Positions 30,624-43,512 are shown, counted from the first letter of the stretch. The stretch: DNA of 64,000 nucleotides from Flaccisagitta enflata (GCA_965153355.1 OZ231126.1:27590001-27654000), one strand, 5' to 3'. Notes: a model not told the origin generated them from the sequence alone. Numbers and translations are program-made.

Positions 30624-30722
30624 ATGTCGGTCGGTCGGTCGGTCGGTCGGTCGGTCGGTCGGTCGATCGATCGATCGATTGGTCGGTTGGACGGTCGATC
30701 GATCGATCGATCGGTTGGTTGG
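30624..30722 (+). repeat. (GGTC)n and (GATC)n microsatellite
   Basis: About ten perfect GGTC units followed by CGATCGAT runs. The same tetranucleotide type forms the core of family B elements. Confidence 0.93.
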
Positions 30723-31009
30723 TTTTTCTATCGCTTAGATACCTTTTCTCCGCTCAAACCGTGCGGCACATGCCCCCTAGGGGCCCTTTTAATTTCTTCA
30801 ATTTGGGATTTCGTTGGTTTTGAACTTTTGAGGCGTGGTCGACTGGCGCGTATTATGTACTCAGTCTAACCCCTTTCACGAAAAACGGGATTTATTTCAC
30901 GCTTCGAATCCTTTTACTTTTACGCGTCGATGAACCACAGAGTCACCTGCATAGTGTCATTTTTAAATCTTTCGACGACGATGTATCCTCCCCAAACACG
31001 AAAATTCTT

Positions 31010-31440
31010 AATTCTTTTTTCTCTCTTTCTCTTTTTCTCTTTTCTCTTTTTCTCCTTTTCTCTTTTTCTCTTTTTCTCTTTTTCTCTTTTTCTCTTTTTC
31101 TCTTTTTCTCTTTTTCTCTCTTTCTCTCTTTCTCTATTTCTCTCTTTCTCTCATATACTTTCGCTGTCTTTCTGTCTCATATACGTCCCTGTCTCATTCA
31201 TTTTGCATTTTGTCTTTTTGTTTGCGGGTCTCTCTCTCTCTCTCCTTTGTCAGGATGTCTCTTAGTCTGTCTCTCTCTGTCTCTCTCTCGGTCTTTCTAT
31301 CAGTCTTTCCTCAGTCAGCCTGTCCTGTAGTCTCTCCTGCATCCTGGCATGTCACCCCCTCCTAATTTGCCTATCTCTTCCTGCTCAAAACTGTCGGTCT
31401 TTCTCTGTCATACACTTTTTCTGTTTGCTAGTCTGTCTCA

Positions 31441-31521
<81 letters not shown>

Positions 31522-31753
31522 TTTCTGTCTCCTGTCTCTCTCCTTCTGTCTCTCTCCTTCTGTCTCTCTCCTTCTGTCTCTCTCCTTCTCTCTTTCTTCT
31601 CTCTTTCTTTTCTCTCTTTCTCTCTGTGACTTCAATTTTTTTTCTCTTATCGCATTGATTACTTTTACAGCTTTCACCTTCTCTGGCGTTCAAAGCCCTC
31701 CACCTTGTGTCGTATCAAAAAAAAAAGTTTTTTTAGAATCTTATTTGATTACT

Positions 31754-31807
<54 letters not shown>

Positions 31808-31815
31808 TCTTGGAA
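31010..31815 (+). repeat. Pyrimidine-rich microsatellite block
   Basis: Successive arrays of TTTTCTC, TCTCTT, (CT)n at 31453-31519, TCTCTCCTTCTG and a second (CT)n at 31757-31803. The open frames of 100-190 codons on both strands are Leu/Ser or Arg/Glu runs generated by the repeat. Confidence 0.92.
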
Positions 31816-32534
31816 TTTGAAACTTGAATTACTTTCGCCTAAACTTTTTTTTGTGTTTCTCCCCAAAGTGTCATTGAGAAAGAAACGGTCAACTTTTTTC
31901 CAGATCTAGATTGTTTAAAATGAAAAGAATTTTGTCGACGTCTTTGCACATTGAAAAGAACGGAAAGGATTTTTTTTCTTCAAATCTCCAAGTTTTCGCA
32001 CTTACCGACTTTGATTTCTGAACTTTCCCCATCTTTGTCACGCTTACCGTTTTTCTGCTCATCTTTTTGCGCCTCTAGGAAAAGTTTTTTTCTTCTTCCC
32101 TTTCATTCTCGAAATTCCAAAAAATTTTTTTTAGGTCTTACCCTTGCTTTTGCGTTCCTTTTCACTTCATCTGACTCTCCCTTTTGTCAGTCTGCATATC
32201 ATCCGTCGTTTGTACATCTGTTTGTATTTCTATGGCCAATTATGGTATTGAAGTGGCTTACTTTGATATGCAGTCTGTTTTCTCATTTTACCTCGGCACG
32301 CTTTTGTGTCAATATTGTGAGGTGGATTTTTAGTCATGATCCTCTAATAAGGTCTTCGGGGCACGAACGTCCAGAAGGAACTCTTGTTTGTATTCATTTT
32401 ATTGCTCTTTTGTGAAACACGGATTAGTTTCATTTTTAGTGCGCAAGTGAGACATAAAACAAGTCATGAATATCAGTTTCTACCGCCGCGGTGGAATGAA
32501 GGCGCGGTGAAATTGCTAGTTTGGCTCTACATCC
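31816..32534. other. No supported gene
   Basis: A/T- and pyrimidine-rich. A 154-codon Phe/Ser-rich frame at 31951-32415 continues the compositional bias of the microsatellite block and has no recognisable motif. Confidence 0.4.
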
Positions 32535-35385
32535 GAACCCCGCTCTAACGGATCCGCAGTAGGACAGGGGTTCTGACACAGGTTTTGGCAGATCCTTCTT
32601 GTTAACGGCACTTTGGCTCAAAATCAATGCAGTATTAATGTTCTGCCTTCAAAAGTTGCATTGGGTATCAGGAAATTGTGACCGCCACCCCCCCAGAAGG
32701 TGGTGATCTCTAAAGATTAAGCAATTTGCCTTCTTTTGCTAATAAGTTCCAAATGGATCATTCAAAAAGCCTGGTGATAGTCTCATTTGAAAGGTATTTA
32801 CGCAGAGAACATGAAAGATTACTGATATGAAAGAGGGGTCCCAAGGGTAGCCCTTAAGGGGCCCCTAAAGTGATTGAAGGGGCCCCCAAAGCATCCAATA
32901 CATGAAAATGTGCAATGATTTGTTAAAAAAACTAGGTGATGGTGTTATTTAAGACGTTTCTACACATAGAATATGAAAAATTACTGATATGGAAAAGGGG
33001 GCTCCAAAGGGGCCCCTAAAGAACCCCAAACAGGTTGAAGGGGCCCTTGAAGGATCTATAACCATGAAAATGTAGATTGGACTCTTTGATAAATCTGATT
33101 GTGGTGTTTTTGGAAGGTATCTACGTGGAGAACATGAAATATTATTGACATGGATGATGGGGTCCCTGGGTGGCCGCTTAGGGCCCCCAAAGGGATTGAA
33201 AATTTAAAATGAATTGTTCAAAAAATCTGGAAGTGGTCTCATTTAGAAGGTATTTACATAAAAACCTAAAATGTTACTGATATGGAAAATGTGGTTTCCA
33301 GGTGGCCCCTAAGGAGCCGCTAAGGAGTAAAAGAGGGCCCTAATGAATCCAAAATCATGAAAATCTTGAATTGTTAGTTTTCTTTAAAAGACAGACCAAA
33401 ATAAACAAACAGATAGGTATACAGACAGACAGACACACAAAAAGACAGACACACAAAAAGACAGACAGACAAATGTGTCAAGATTTTCCCTTAATCTTGA
33501 CACATAGAAGTTGACATCCATAACTGATTGCCCAGCTAAACTCAACTGAACTCCACACTCTCATGGGTGACTTGTAATGCCGTTTCAGCCAGCCGTTGCT
33601 ATGGCCAATGAAAAAATAGAATTAATTCGCTAACTTGCAATTTTGCACTTACTGTCTTCCGATCAATTGAGAAAAGCAGAAATTGTTGTGCCTTTTTTTA
33701 CCCAAACTTTGAAGTTTCATATCTCTTGAACGGATTGACGGATTGATTTGATTTTTTGCATGGTACCATCATATGACCTTGTCTACTGATGAATGAATTT
33801 TCAAGAAATTTCAGACAGTACAACCACCTGAACCAGCCTACCCACCTAAAAATTTCAAATCAGCGTAGCCAAAAAAATATTCCATGAAATTTTCTGAAAT
33901 TTTGCATAAACAACCATCCATCCCTTGGACAAATCGGGGGGAAGTTGTACGGCGATCACGTAATTACTTTGACTGTGATTGCAAAAAGCATTTTTTTCAC
34001 GCTATCAAAAACATGAAATTCATGTTAGTTTTTTTAGATGTTTATGCATTAGCACATATTGACACGGGAAGTATCCTCGGTTGATATGCCAAGTCATAAC
34101 ATGTCTTTGCTAGTCATGGTAGCTACGTTTATGCGAGTTTTCTACAACCAATATCATTTCTGTCATTTGCCATGGGCTATTGCTGGCAGGGACCTCCTTT
34201 AAACACAGTAAAATGATAACGAGAATGTCCATCATAATCATCTTAAATGACACCAAGGCTCCAAAATTGCATGGCCGCGCTTTCTGCTATCAATACATTC
34301 ACTTTTTTAAAAAAATTAAGAAAAAAAATCATTTCCTGTTGGAATCAGTTCACTGGTAAAGCGATAAATTCGGTTAAACCTCTGATTAAGAAGAATACTA
34401 AAATGTTTCCCAAAATGTGGGATGGCACTCTCACCCTCTTGGTTTATCCGCCTATTTGTCTGTCTGTCTTTTTGTCGGTCTCTCTGTCTGTACACGTATC
34501 TGTTTGTTTAATTTGGTCTAACATTTAGAGAAAACTATGATAATTCAAGATTTTTATGATTTTGGATTCATTGGGGCCCTCTTTTACTCCTTAGCAGCTC
34601 CTTAGGGGCCCCCGGGGAACCAAATTTTCCATATCAGTAACGTTTTATGTTTTTTATGTAAATACCTTCCAAATGAGACCACTACCAGATTTTTTGAACA
34701 ATTCATTTTAAATTTTCAAGACTCTAGATCCGTTGGGGTCCTCTTCAATCCGTTTGGGGGCCCTAAGCGGCCACCTAGGGACCCCATCATCCATTTCATG
34801 TACTCCACGTAGATACCTTCCCAAAAACACCACAATCAGATTTATCAAAGAGTCCAATCTAAATTTTCATGGTTATAGATCTTTCAAGGGCCTCTTTAAC
34901 CTCTTTGGAGCCCCTCTTCCATATCAGTAATTTTTCATATTCTATGGGTAGAAACGTTTTAAATGACACCATTACCTAGTTTTTTAAACAAATCATTGCA
35001 CATTTTCATGTATTGGATGCTTTGGGGGCTCCTTCAATCACTTAAGGGGCCCCTTAAGGGCCCCCCTTGGGACCCCTCTTTCATATCAGTAATCTTTCAT
35101 GTTCTCCACGTAAATACCTTTCAAATGAGACCATCACCAGGCTTTTTGAATGATCCATTTAGAATTTATTAGCAAAAGAAGGCGAATTGCTTAATCTTTA
35201 GAGATCACCACCTTCTGAGGGGTGGGGGGGTGGCGGTCACAATTTCCTGATACCCAATGCGACTTTTGAAGGCAGAACATTGTTACTGCATTGATTTTGA
35301 GCCAAAGTGCCATTAACAAGAAGGATCTGCCAAAATTTGTGTCAGAACCCCTGTCCTAATCCGCAGGCAACGGAATTCCGCTTAC
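32535..35385. mobile_element. Large foldback element with about 950-bp arms
   Basis: The left sequence TAGGACAGGGGTTCTGACAC (from 32561) is mirrored at 35339-35358. The arms run through GGCAGATCCTTCTTGTTAA, GTGACCGCCACCCCC and CTCATTTGAAAGGTATTTAC in complementary order. Each arm has several about 150-180-bp tandem units with TTACTGATATGGAAA and GGGGCCCCTAAAG words. The arms end in CAGACAGACAGACA (left, about 33430) and its complement (about 34455). The central 1 kb is unique and A/T-rich. CCCCGCTCTAACGGAT at the left edge resembles pogo-like ends. No protein is supported. Confidence 0.75.
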
Positions 35386-37314
35386 TACAAAAAGAAATGT
35401 GTATAGTAAATGTAAATTTAAATAAATGTCCCATTATTTCCTATATAAGCAATAATAGAACCTCAAGCATCTTGGAATGGTCCTGCAAAAATATATCTTT
35501 TTTGTTATCGAAGGAAAATCGATTTCATTTTGAAGAGGGCGATTTTTTTTTGACGTACCTTAGTAATAGGCTAATAGCGATCCATGACTTCACTTTCAAC
35601 TAATTGGTTTCAAGTTGAAAGAGATAAAGGTTGTTGTCTTTTTTCGTCGCAGAATGTGGAAGTGGTGAGGCATGGATACTCAAAGAAAAAAGATCTTGAC
35701 AAAGGCAGACAAAAAGAAAGGGCGGGAGTGGGAGGAAGTGAAGTCTTAAGTAAGAGATAAGAACCTCGCTTGATAGGTTAATCAAATACGCACAGAAATT
35801 CGTTGGCCCGCTGAAACCTAGTCTTAAGCCAAAACCCAAGTTTGTCTTACACCCACTTGCGATCCCATCGGCTTATCTACGATCAATGTCGGGGTTAGGA
35901 ATTTGCTTTTTTTCGGGATTCTTATGTATATTTGTATCCAAAGCACAAGTGATGGCGATATGAATATTTTAAGCGATGTGCGATCATTCACGAATTGGTT
36001 TAATCATGTAGAGCTGTAAATATTCGGTTTGCTGAATTGAATTGCAGTCAGTGCAGTTTTTCGATGCGATGAGTGTTGTTCAACAAGTATCTCGGGTTTG
36101 TAAATCTACATGTTGCGAGGGGGGGGAGGAACGGGAAGCTTGCCTCCACACATTGTCTCGAACAAAACGGACCAACGGACTGAATTACGACCTGACAAAA
36201 ACGTTTACAGCTGCGTATATGCGCATTCAAAAAGAGAATTTCAATTAGAAATTCCTTCAAATTTCGTGACTCGAGAGGTGATAGAGCTATAGAGTGAAAC
36301 AAGTGATTCAATGACTGCTTGACTGGGATCGTCGGGTTCTCTGCAGGGGGAAGCGAAACTTTTCCGCGTCGAGGATTGTTTTTGCCCTTTCTCCTGATAC
36401 TTATCGCGGTACGGTACGGCAGGCCGCACATCAACTCTTCGAGATACTTTTCTCCGCCGCCTTCCCACGGAGGAAAAAAAAAGTTTGAAAAAAATTCCAC
36501 CTTTTAGCCTAAAAGAAATAGTAGTTAATCTTCGGAAATATCACCGACTCTCTGCGTGACTTAATTATAATATATTCCCTTCGCTTTTTCCTGCCTTCCG
36601 GTATACATCGCCGCATCGACTTTCCATTTTGATGTTTATTTTACAAAAACACAGGAAATTCCCTTCTCGTTCTCTCACGATTTCTTTTTTCTCTCTCCCT
36701 GAATATTTGAGATCTCGATCTAACCAAAACAAAACCAAAATTTCACCCTCTTACCCTCGTTTACATCTCCAGCTACCGTTGAGGCCCTGAATCTGGGATT
36801 TTGTATCTTGCGCGCATCACTGGCGCCTTGGGGAAAGATAATCGATCGTGATGTAACCCTAACGCGCTATGTGGTGTCCCGTTACGCGCCGATGGGCACG
36901 TTTAACTTGTATGTGTATGGCGTTATTTTCAATTTGCTGGCGCCAAGAAGGCCTCTCCTTGAGTTATATGAGGCATGATAGATCAACTTATGGTAGTATC
37001 AAGGAGGTTATGTTGTTCAAACTCAAAGCAAAACGAAAAATTCGAAAATCAAAACAAAATCAAAAGTGAGAAAAAAAGAAAAAAAAAAAACAAAGCATAC
37101 TGGCTAAAAAGAGTTGGACAAAGATCTCAATATGGTACAGACTTCACGAATAATGCGTGTATGCGTCACGGACTGACGGACGGACACGCTTTGGTTCACA
37201 TAAAAAAAGAGAATTGCTTACGATCACATACGATCACGTGTGCTCATAATTAAACACTCTCATTCTCAACTCTTTTAATTCGAGAAACTGTTGCGTCCTC
37301 AATTCGTCGTTCAT

Positions 37315-37315
<1 letters not shown>
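35386..37315. other. No supported gene
   Basis: Mixed sequence with no recognised repeat family. The longest frame (150 codons, minus, 36048-36500) has no motif. Around 37155, CGGACTGACGGACGGACACGC is family-B-like core sequence without ends. Confidence 0.4.

Positions 37316-37392
<77 letters not shown>
37316..37392 (+). repeat. (CT)n microsatellite
   Basis: About 37 uninterrupted CT units. Confidence 0.95.
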
Positions 37393-37395
<3 letters not shown>

Positions 37396-37661
37396 CGCTT
37401 TATCGTCTCTTTGCTTTTGAGTTCTTTGTCTTCTCTTCTAAGAGACCCGATGAATGTTTCATTATGAGTCACTGCTTTTTGAGTCGATCTAACCTCTTGT
37501 TTAGACACAATGAAAGGCGCACAAATTGTTATTCAATTCTTTTGCTCAACATTGGTAACCAATAATTTATTGCTTTGCAATTCGATTCTTCTCTTCGATT
37601 GCCACTTATAGTTTTGCATCGTTAATTTTTTTGAAACGTCTGTTTCGGTCTCCTCTCTCTA

Positions 37662-37717
37662 AGTCTGTCTGTCTGTCTGTCTGTCTGTCTGACTGGTTGT
37701 CTGACTGTATGTGTGCG

Positions 37718-37775
<58 letters not shown>

Positions 37776-37776
37776 G
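37662..37776 (+). repeat. (GTCT)n and (CT)n microsatellites
   Basis: GTCTGTCTGTCT followed by two CT runs separated by a single interruption. The Arg/Glu frame on the other strand is an artefact. Confidence 0.93.
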
Positions 37777-37959
37777 TCGATCGGAATACCATTCCGACGC
37801 GGACTATAATTGAGGCGTGGGTGTTCGTCGTCGCCGTTGTCGCTGTCGCCCACATTTTTTGGGAATGAATAATCTTTGAACGCCCACTAATTTGCTCATA
37901 TTTGAGGAAGTTAGATAGTATGTTGCTTGCAGCTATGTAAGTAAGCAGATCTGACCCAC

Positions 37960-38890
37960 CCAGCCCAAGCTCAACCTAGCCTAAAAGTGGTAAATATGCA
38001 TAACTTGCATTTTCTCACCATTTAAGGAAATTTAGTATGTAGTCCTCTAAATGGAAGAACTCAGCATTTGTATTTGAATTGTAAAGATTTTAGCATGCTA
38101 ACTTCCAAAACTGCCTACCACCAACATAGCCTACTAGCCTAAAAGTGAAAAACGTGCATAACTTTGGCATTTTTCAACCCATTAAGGTTAAAACTTGGTG
38201 GTAGTCTCTAAATGGAAGGACTCAACATATGTATTTGATTTGTAAAGATTGCATGCTAACTGGCTAAACTGGCCTACCACCCAACCAGCCTACCAGCCTA
38301 AAAGTGAAAACGTGATAACTTTTGGTATTTTTCAACCGATCAGTTAAAACTTGGTATGTAGTCTAAAATGGAAGGACTCAACATATGTATTTGATTTGTA
38401 AGATTATAGCATGCTAATCGCCAAACTGGCCTACCACCCAACCAGCCTACCAGCCTAAAAGTGAAAACGTGCATAACTTTGGCATTTTTCATCATTTAAA
38501 ATTTGGCATGTAGTCCCTAAACGGAAATCTAACAAATGTATTTGATTGTAAAGATTATAGCATGCTAATTGCCAAACCGCCTACCACCCAACTAGCCACC
38601 AGCCCAAAAGTGAAAAAGTGCATAATTCGGCATTTTTCTACCGATTTATTAAAATTTGGCATGTAGTCCTAAATGGAAGAATTCAACATATGTATTTGAA
38701 TTGTAAAGATTTTAGCATGCTATCCTGCCAAACTAGCCTACCACCCAACCAGCCTACCGCCTAAAAGTGAAAACGTGCATAACTTTGGCATTTTTTCAAC
38801 CGATTTGTTAAAACTAGGTATGTAGTCTCTAAATGGAAGGATTCAACATATGTATTTGATTTGTAAAGACATAGCATGTATTGGCCAAAC
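37960..38890 (+). repeat. About 157-bp satellite, six copies
   Basis: The phrase CCTAAAAGTGAAAACGTGC recurs near 37980, 38139, 38298, 38454, 38604 and 38760, a spacing of 150-159. Each unit also has CATAACTTTGGCATTTTTC, ATGTAGTCTCTAAATGGAAG, ATGTATTTGA and GCCTACCACCCAACCAGCC. Copies are collinear and moderately diverged. No TIRs were seen around the array. Confidence 0.9.
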
Positions 38891-38899
38891 CGCCAAACT

Positions 38900-39475
38900 G
38901 CCTTTCTGACAATGCTGGTTGATAATTGCTCGATAACAGCGCCGTTTGACAATGCCGATTACGCTGTTTGATTACGCCGTTGACAACGCCGCTTGACAAC
39001 GCTTTTTTGAACGCATTAGACGGCCGTTTGATAACGCATTTGATAACGCTTATTTGATAACGCCGTTTGATTAACGCTATGACAACGCCGCTTGACAACG
39101 CCATGACAATGCCGCGACAACGCGCCGTTTGACAACGCCATTGACACGCCGCTTGACAACGCCATGGATAATGCCGCTTTGACTACGCTGTTGATAACAC
39201 CGCTTTGACAACGCTATTTGATAACGCTGCTTGACAACGCCATTTGACAACGCCATTTGGATAACGCCATTTGACAACGCGTTTGACAAGCCGTTGACAA
39301 CGCCGTTGACAACGCCGTTGATTAACGCCGTTTGACGACGCCGCTGACGACGCTGCTGACGACGCCGCTGACGACACGCTGATTTCGCGCTGTTTTGACG
39401 CTTGACAACGCCATTTGACGACGCCGTTTGACAACGCCGTTTGACAACGCCATTTGACGACGCCGTTTGACCCCA
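38900..39475 (+). repeat. 13-bp TTTGACAACGCCG minisatellite
   Basis: More than 35 degenerate copies with GACAACGCC alternating with GACGACGCCG. The array begins immediately where the 157-bp satellite ends and stops at CCCCAGTCGCGGACC. That is the junction phrase found at one end of family B, so an element may have carried it. Minus-strand Arg/Gln-rich frames are repeat translations. Confidence 0.88.
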
Positions 39476-39639
39476 GTCGCGGACCCATACTCTTTTAAGA
39501 TTTTTTTGCCAGAGCTCTTTCCCCCCGCTCCCCATCGTTTTCTCCACCTAAATCTTCCACTTAACTATCGGGGCACGTCCCATTTTCTGTCGTCTGCTGC
39601 TGGTTTTTGTCGCGTGCGTGTTATCACCATCAAATAGCT

Positions 39640-39745
39640 CGCTTCCCATTGGCTCTCTACCGTTTTGGCTGACAGAGCGATTCTTTGGAGCGTATGGTTT
39701 TTTTCATTGGACGTTTCTCGTCTCTCATGGTCGTCATTGGCCAGC
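39640..39745 (+). promoter_or_regulatory. Cluster of three inverted CCAAT boxes
   Basis: ATTGG occurs at 39648-39652, 39706-39710 and 39736-39740, in a locally GC-balanced, non-repetitive block. Multiple ATTGG (NF-Y type) motifs in 100 bp are typical of promoters. A pyrimidine tract with AG follows at about 39780. No convincing first exon could be defined on either strand. Confidence 0.3.
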
Positions 39746-40104
39746 TCTCTTCGTTGTCACGTTTTTCTTGCTCTTTTTTTAGAACGTCCCCAACACGTAT
39801 TCGTGCCACGCGCCGTGCGACCACCATGGGCAATGGACCGCGATGTTCGCTTCACATCCGTGGTCGGAAGACCCGTTTGGGCCTTGAGAAATTGGTTTTC
39901 CTTTTTTTGTGTGGGTATCATCGTTTTACAGGAAACAACTCGTCAAATATTCGTTTTGCAAACACCATCAGTAATATTGGCAGCCATAGTAAATGCTTTT
40001 TATTAGGCAGTCATTTCTTTTTAGTGTTTACTAAACAGAAACAGTTCTCCCTCTGCCCCGGTCTGTTTTCACGCCAGTATCTCTACTTGACTTTTTTCTC
40101 CATC

Positions 40105-40998
40105 TTGCCGTCTCTGTCCAGCAGCTTCTCTGTCCAGCAGCTTCTCTGTCCAGCAGCTTCTCTGTCTAGCAGCCTCTGTCTAGCAGTCTCCCTGTTTAGC
40201 AGTCTCCCTGTTTAGCAGTCTCCCTGTCTAGCAGTCTCCCTGTCTAGCAGTTTCTCTATCTAGCAGTTTCTCTATCAAGCAGTCTCTCTGTCTAGCAGTC
40301 TCTCTGTCTAGCAGTCTCTCTGTCTAGCAGTCTCTGTCTAGCAGCCTCTCTGTCTAGCAGTCTCCCTGTTTAGCAGTCTCCCTGTCTAGCAGTCTCCCTG
40401 TCTAGCAGTTTCTCTATCTAGCAGTCTCTCTGTCTAGCAGTCTCTCTGTCTAGCAGTCTCTCTGTCTAGCAGTCTCTCTGTCTAGCAGTCTCTCTGTCTA
40501 GCAGTCTCTCTGTCTAGCAGTCTCTCTGTCTAGCAGTCTCTCTGTCTAGCAGTCTCTCTGTCTAGCAGTCTCTCTGTCTAGCAGTTTCTCTATCAAGCAG
40601 TTTCTCTATCAAGCAGTCTCTCTGTCTAGCAGTCTCTCTGTCTAGCAGCCTCTCTGTCTAGCAGTCTCTCTGTCTAGCAGTCTCTCTGTCTAGCAGTCTC
40701 TCTGTCTAGCAGTCTCTCTGTCTAGCAGTCTCTCTGTCTAGCAGTCTCTCTGTCTAGCAGTCTCTCTGTCTAGCAGTCTCTCTGTCTAGCAGTCTCTCTG
40801 TCTAGCAGTCTCTCTGTCTAGCAGTCTCTCTGTCTAGCAGTCTCTCTGTCTAGCAGTTTCTCTATCTAGCAGTCTCTCTGTCTAGCAGTCTCTCTGTCTA
40901 GCAGTCTCTCTGTCTAGCAGTCTCTCTGTCTAGCAGTCTCTCTGTCTAGCAGTCTCTCTGTCTAGCAGTCTCTCTGTCTAGCAGTCTCTCTGTCTAGC
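40105..40998 (+). repeat. 16-bp TCTAGCAGTCTCTCTG minisatellite
   Basis: About 55 copies in a row with very few variants (CCTG, TTTCTCTATC, CAAGCAG). The left edge is a CCAGCAGCTTCTCTGT variant and the right edge is abrupt at GCGACC. Long identical tracts suggest recent expansion or gene conversion. Confidence 0.94.
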
Positions 40999-40999
40999 G

Positions 41000-41723
41000 A
41001 CCTTTTTGAGTGAGTCTCAGGCTCAATGTAGCGTACCACAATCCATTCCGCATCTTGGGATGATTTGCTCAAATTCCCTCAATCGCGGTCTGGATATTTT
41101 GACGTGTCCGACATGTATTTCATTTTCCCATAATTCATTATTCTCTTGTGATCTTTCTGACTCAAGATCGTGACTATTTCCTCGGAGAAGGGAGTGCATT
41201 TTTTCGCTTTGCCGAAGCCTTCGGTCTGCTTAAACATTAGTCTTCTTTATTTTCTGAATTTTCCACATCTCTTAGCTGAGTATCGGTATCTGTCCGTCTG
41301 TCTTTGGCTATCGGTTTCTCATGTTTGTTTTTTTACCGTAATTATTTTTCGTCGTTTCTCTCACATTATTTTTTTCTTTGCAAAGCTTATGATATCTTTT
41401 TAATGTCGCGAGCACACGACTAAATAACCTGCTTTGCAGGTCGGTCTGTCGGTTACACTTTGCTTTTTCGACGTTTTTCGTCGTGGATACGCTTCGACCG
41501 TCTGTTGGTCCGTCCTTCACGCTCAAGCTGAAAAGTGCGATAACGCATATCAATGATGCTGCTTGGAAGAGCGCAAAACGATTTCTGGCAAAAAATTAAC
41601 TAACTTCTCATGTGCTGATGTGCCTGAAAGAAAGTATATACCGTTCTGAATTTTTCTTATTTATCTATTAAAATTTTGAAATTTTTTTTTCGGCTTTCCC
41701 CCTCGCAAGTTGCGCTAATGTGG

Positions 41724-41768
<45 letters not shown>

Positions 41769-42319
41769 ATTCGCAAGAAAGAGGCCTAAGCCTCAGATTT
41801 CTTTCAACTTCAAACCACTCCTGATTCCTGAACTTGCGTTTAAAAAAATGAAATTTTATGAATTGAATAAACTTCAGTAAGCAGCTCATGAAATGTTCCC
41901 TGAAATCTGCAGAAGTTTGAAAATTTTTCTTTTTTTTCAAGCATTTTCAAGTATCTTTCTTAATCGGTCTAGTTTTCTCTAATGGCGCCCCGGATTTTTT
42001 CGCTTCTTCTTATCGCCAGATGTTTTCACGTATGGTGGTTGAACTATTTCGGTTTACGCCCCTTTCATTTCAACCTTTCCTTATTCTACGCATTGCACAT
42101 GCCATTGGAGAGTTTTCTAACCGCCGCATTTTTTGCAGAATTTTTACATCAAAACAATTTTCGTATATATTCAGTTATATGCATGCGCTTTTATAATATT
42201 TCCATTGGTTGGTCAGTCGGTCAGTCTCTTGGTTTTCATATTACTGCCCCTGCCCAATTGCTTCTTAGCCTGCTCCTACCTTAACTTTTGTAGCCGCGTA
42301 TCTGGTCTTGTTTTTTTAG
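41000..42319. other. No gene; family B-like remnant and (CT)n
   Basis: At 41405-41540, GTCGCGAGCACACGACTAAA, GGTCGGTCTGTCGG and GGTCCGTCC give a rearranged family B remnant. (CT)n occupies 41728-41766. No coding segment is supported. Confidence 0.5.
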
Positions 42320-42384
42320 GTGATCTTGACGGTGTTGGTAGTGCGGAGTCGCTGTCGCCGCCTTTTCAGAATTCACCCTATTGA
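42320..42384 (+). CDS. Possible short terminal coding exon (weak)
   Basis: TTGTTTTTTTAG is followed by a locally GC-rich frame reading DLDGVGSAESLSPPFQNSPY to a TGA at 42382. The composition is protein-like and unlike the neighbours. There is no partner exon of known phase, so this is only a candidate. Confidence 0.18.
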
Positions 42385-42727
42385 CAAAACATTTTCTCAC
42401 CTCCAAGGTTGTCTTTTCTCAAAGAATATTATGAAAGAATCATCTTCCACACGTTTCCAGTTTCTCTCCGGGTGTGAATTGGTCTTGAGAGGTTTTTCAT
42501 AACAGCCTAAAAGGTGTCGGATACATATACCTTCTTATCCTTGGCTAGGCTAGGCCCCGTTTTTTCAAAATGCCAAAATGCTCTAGACGGTTAGACCGCC
42601 ATCATAAAGGTAATCGTCGTTTTTTTTCCAGACATAAATACATTCAACCCTTCCATGACTACTCTGAGCGTCTGTCCATCCGGCCGTCTGATACAAACCT
42701 ACAACATTATTGTTGGGCAAGATTATA

Positions 42728-42872
42728 CAAGGCCGGATACACGGTAGTCCAGTCGCGGATGGTTGGGTGGGATTAGTTATGCAAAAACCGCTCGCAATTC
42801 AAAAATGATATGGAGCGACGGACCGACGGACCGACCGACACGGCGAGTTGTACAGTCGCGTGTCCGCGACTA
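42728..42872 (+). mobile_element. Family B element
   Basis: It runs from CAAGGCCGGATACACGG through CAGTCGCGGATGGTTGGGTG and GACGGACCGACGGACCGACC. It ends with the terminal hairpin AGTCGCG/CGCGACT (42854-42860 and 42865-42871) and AAAAAA. A clean, short copy. Confidence 0.75.
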
Positions 42873-43279
42873 AAAAAGGCATGGCAAACATTTGACATTA
42901 GTGAACTGGTGCGTCCGGTGCAGTGATTAATTTTGCATGGCATCCGAGTTCCGAACAAATCAGTCCCTAGAGAGGCGGTTGTTTTTCTTAAGATGATCTT
43001 TTCTGGGAGAGAACCACAAGCTATGTTATTGTATGTACAGTAGGTTGCAAGTAACTCATCCATGATGACAGTCCGAGCTTGGAAAGAAGTTGACAAGATT
43101 TGAGACTTTTATAGAATTTCTCTCTTTTTCTTTTCATTCTATTTGTTCACGCGTCGATTTAGATTCAAAATTTGTGTTTACCTTCTCCGGCCTGACTCTT
43201 GGATTCCCTCTGTTTGGACATCCTGACTTTTTGAGCGTCATTTACATCAAAACTTCCAAATTTCATCCGTTCTGTTTTC

Positions 43280-43512
<233 letters not shown>

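Noticed and set aside
30880-30925. tRNA B-box-like TTCGAATCC
   Set aside because: No A box or cloverleaf could be drawn around it.
31349-32415. Leu/Ser/Phe-rich frames of 154-186 codons
   Set aside because: They are generated by CT-rich microsatellites and pyrimidine bias.
39779-39890. Possible exon after TTTTTTTAG reading a plausible peptide
   Set aside because: All three frames look equally plausible and the best ends in a stop without a partner exon; only the ATTGG cluster upstream was retained.
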